Shown here: piece after piece, positions 5,136-6,225 of the stretch
Numbering within the stretch: position 1 is the stretch's first letter
Layout of the letters: every line of letters starts with the position of its first letter
NCBI GenBank assembly: GCA_023419055.1
Contig: JAEZYO010001021.1
Coordinates: 1 to 6,225 of the forward strand
DNA: 6,225 bases
Direction: 5' to 3'
Origin: Pseudomonadota bacterium
GTDB lineage: Bacteria > Myxococcota > Polyangia > Polyangiales > Polyangiaceae
The notes under the pieces: generated by a model
The model's database searches: none
What the model saw: the letters and a program-made list of their open reading frames with translations, nothing else
Told to the model about the DNA's origin: nothing
Program-made: the position numbers and the translations under genes

Positions 5136-6225
5136 ATGGGTATGCTCAACTGGTGTGTGACGGGATTGCTGATCAGCTCTGCAACGCTGGGCTGCTCGAT
5201 CGAGTCGTCGGTCGACGAAGACGTTGGTGAGGCAAGTCAGGCGATCGACGTATCGGCTGCGGCCGCGCCGGGGTCCGGCGTCGCGCCTGCGGGCGCCTCC
5301 GCGGCGGCTGCGACCAAGGCTGCCTTCGAGCTGAACAACGCTCTCCTGCCGTTCGACATGCCGCCGAGGGCCGACCTCGCGTCGAGCGCCTACAAGGTCT
5401 TTGCGCACTGGCACAACTTCCCGCTCCGTCAGATCTCCGCGACGGGCGCCGACAAGTACATCGGCTGGCTCAAGCCCGTCACGCCGTACGCACAGATAGG
5501 CGGCTGGTTGCGCGATCGGCCGATCCCGATCCTGCCGGTGCCTGCCGAGGCGAACTATCTCCGGCACGATATGGAGCAGGACATCGAGACGGCCGCGGCG
5601 GTCGGCGTCGACGGGTTCTTGATCAACTTCTGGTTCTCGACCACGGACTCGCGCTGGAAATGGCTGACGAACCTGTTCGACGCGGCCGACCAGTTCAACG
5701 TCGAGAACCCGTCCGCGCCCTTCCGGGTCATCCCCAACCTCGATATCCATATCCTCACCAGCGGCTCGAGCAATGCGAGGAACGAGCCTCGCAAGTGGGC
5801 GGACTACGTCGCCACCCTGAAGGGGCACCCCTCGTGGATGAAGCTCGATGGCAAGTACGTGGTCGGCACCTTCCGCCCTGAGGCGATGCTGCCGCCCGAG
5901 GGGGGGAGCGGCACCTGGTACACGGAGTTCTTTCATCAGCTCAAGACGGTCCACGGTATCGACGCGGTGATGTGGGGGTCCCTGCTCAGCCCGAGCGACG
6001 CGAACCGCAACGCGCTGAAGCCGTTCATGACGGGTGCGACCTTCTCGCGCTGGGACAACCTCCCCTACAGCTCCAACTTCGCGTCCAGCGTGAACGCGCA
6101 GAAGACTTGGGGCGATCAGAACGGGATCCCCTACGCTCCGCCCGTCAGCCACACGGACCATCGACCCTCGGCTGGATGGGCAGTCGAGACGGCAGGCTTC
6201 ACGACGCAGCAGAAGAGCTGGAAGC
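5136..6225 (+). CDS. GH71/GH99-like glycoside hydrolase lipoprotein, 5' part
   Basis: This open frame runs 363 codons and off the right edge with no stop. A lipoprotein signal ends in SATLGC with Cys20 as the acceptor, followed by an Ala/Gly/Pro-rich spacer (about 37-62) that would hold the enzyme away from the membrane. From residue 83 the sequence resembles secreted (beta/alpha)8-barrel hydrolases of the GH71 (alpha-1,3-glucanase) / GH99-like group: KVFAHWHNFP (87-96), a GGWLRDRP loop (122-129), GVDGFLINFW (157-166), FRVIPNLDIH (196-205), LDGKYVVGTF (237-246), IDAVMWGS (275-282), FSRWDN (303-308) and SHTDHRPSAGW (338-348). Family assignment rests on this recognised pattern; the substrate is not known, and catalytic acids are not assigned. 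AAAGG (5123-5127) supports ATG 5136, but the resulting n-region lacks Lys/Arg. An in-frame TTG at 5112 would add eight residues beginning MTKRKV and give a normal charged n-region. Third positions are strongly G/C. Regulation may involve the structured leader just upstream. Confidence 0.85.
   Translation, partial: MGMLNWCVTGLLISSATLGCSIESSVDEDVGEASQAIDVSAAAAPGSGVAPAGASAAAATKAAFELNNALLPFDMPPRADLASSAYKVFAHWHNFPLRQISATGADKYIGWLKPVTPYAQIGGWLRDRPIPILPVPAEANYLRHDMEQDIETAAAVGVDGFLINFWFSTTDSRWKWLTNLFDAADQFNVENPSAPFRVIPNLDIHILTSGSSNARNEPRKWADYVATLKGHPSWMKLDGKYVVGTFRPEAMLPPEGGSGTWYTEFFHQLKTVHGIDAVMWGSLLSPSDANRNALKPFMTGATFSRWDNLPYSSNFASSVNAQKTWGDQNGIPYAPPVSHTDHRPSAGWAVETAGFTTQQKSWK

Noticed and set aside
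5081..5230. ATG at 5081 opening a 49-codon frame overlapping the start of the hydrolase gene, a possible leader peptide
   Set aside because: It ends far inside the hydrolase gene, has no distinctive residues, and is better explained as the out-of-frame reading of the leader and signal peptide.
4956..6161. 401-codon minus-strand open frame at the right end
   Set aside because: It is the antisense shadow of the GH71-like gene: very rich in Arg and Val with no recognisable motif, while the plus frame has a signal peptide and barrel motifs.

Overview
The window reads as chromosomal DNA from a GC-rich Gram-negative bacterium with a large, loosely packed genome. Two complete or near-complete lipoprotein signal peptides, a periplasmic-type serine protease, a secreted beta-propeller and an actinobacterial-style glycoside hydrolase together suggest Myxococcota (Polyangiales-like). 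This assignment is inference; there is no rRNA or other decisive marker here. All five protein genes lie on the plus strand. I see no mobile element, CRISPR array, tRNA or rRNA.

Layout. Positions 1-405 are the C-terminal half of a phosphatidate cytidylyltransferase (cdsA) cut by the left edge. After 45 bases containing a tight hairpin comes a complete Glu/Leu/Phe/Val-type glutamate dehydrogenase (451-1803), probably co-transcribed with cdsA. A 245-base gap follows with short inverted repeats only. A lipoprotein with a C-terminal trypsin-like protease domain (2049-3392) ends inside a 9-bp perfect hairpin. The next gap (3393-3744) looks like the wreck of a minus-strand gene whose reading shifts frame twice and whose final stop lies in the other arm of the same hairpin. 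A membrane-anchored Kelch-like beta-propeller protein follows (3745-4953). The gap 4954-5135 holds an 8-bp GC hairpin and a nested pair of inverted repeats that can mask the ribosome binding site of the last gene. That gene, a GH71/GH99-like glycoside hydrolase lipoprotein, starts at 5136 (or TTG 5112) and runs off the right edge.

How the genes fit together. The left part is housekeeping (CDP-diacylglycerol synthesis, then glutamate/2-oxoglutarate interconversion). The right part is accessory envelope or secreted function: a lipid-anchored protease, a membrane-tethered propeller and a lipid-anchored polysaccharide hydrolase. They are separated by gaps of 182-352 bases and do not look like one operon; no shared pathway can be claimed. 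The most interesting items are the GH71-like gene with its structured leader and uncertain start, the three-part architecture of the protease lipoprotein, and the broken minus-strand gene facing it.
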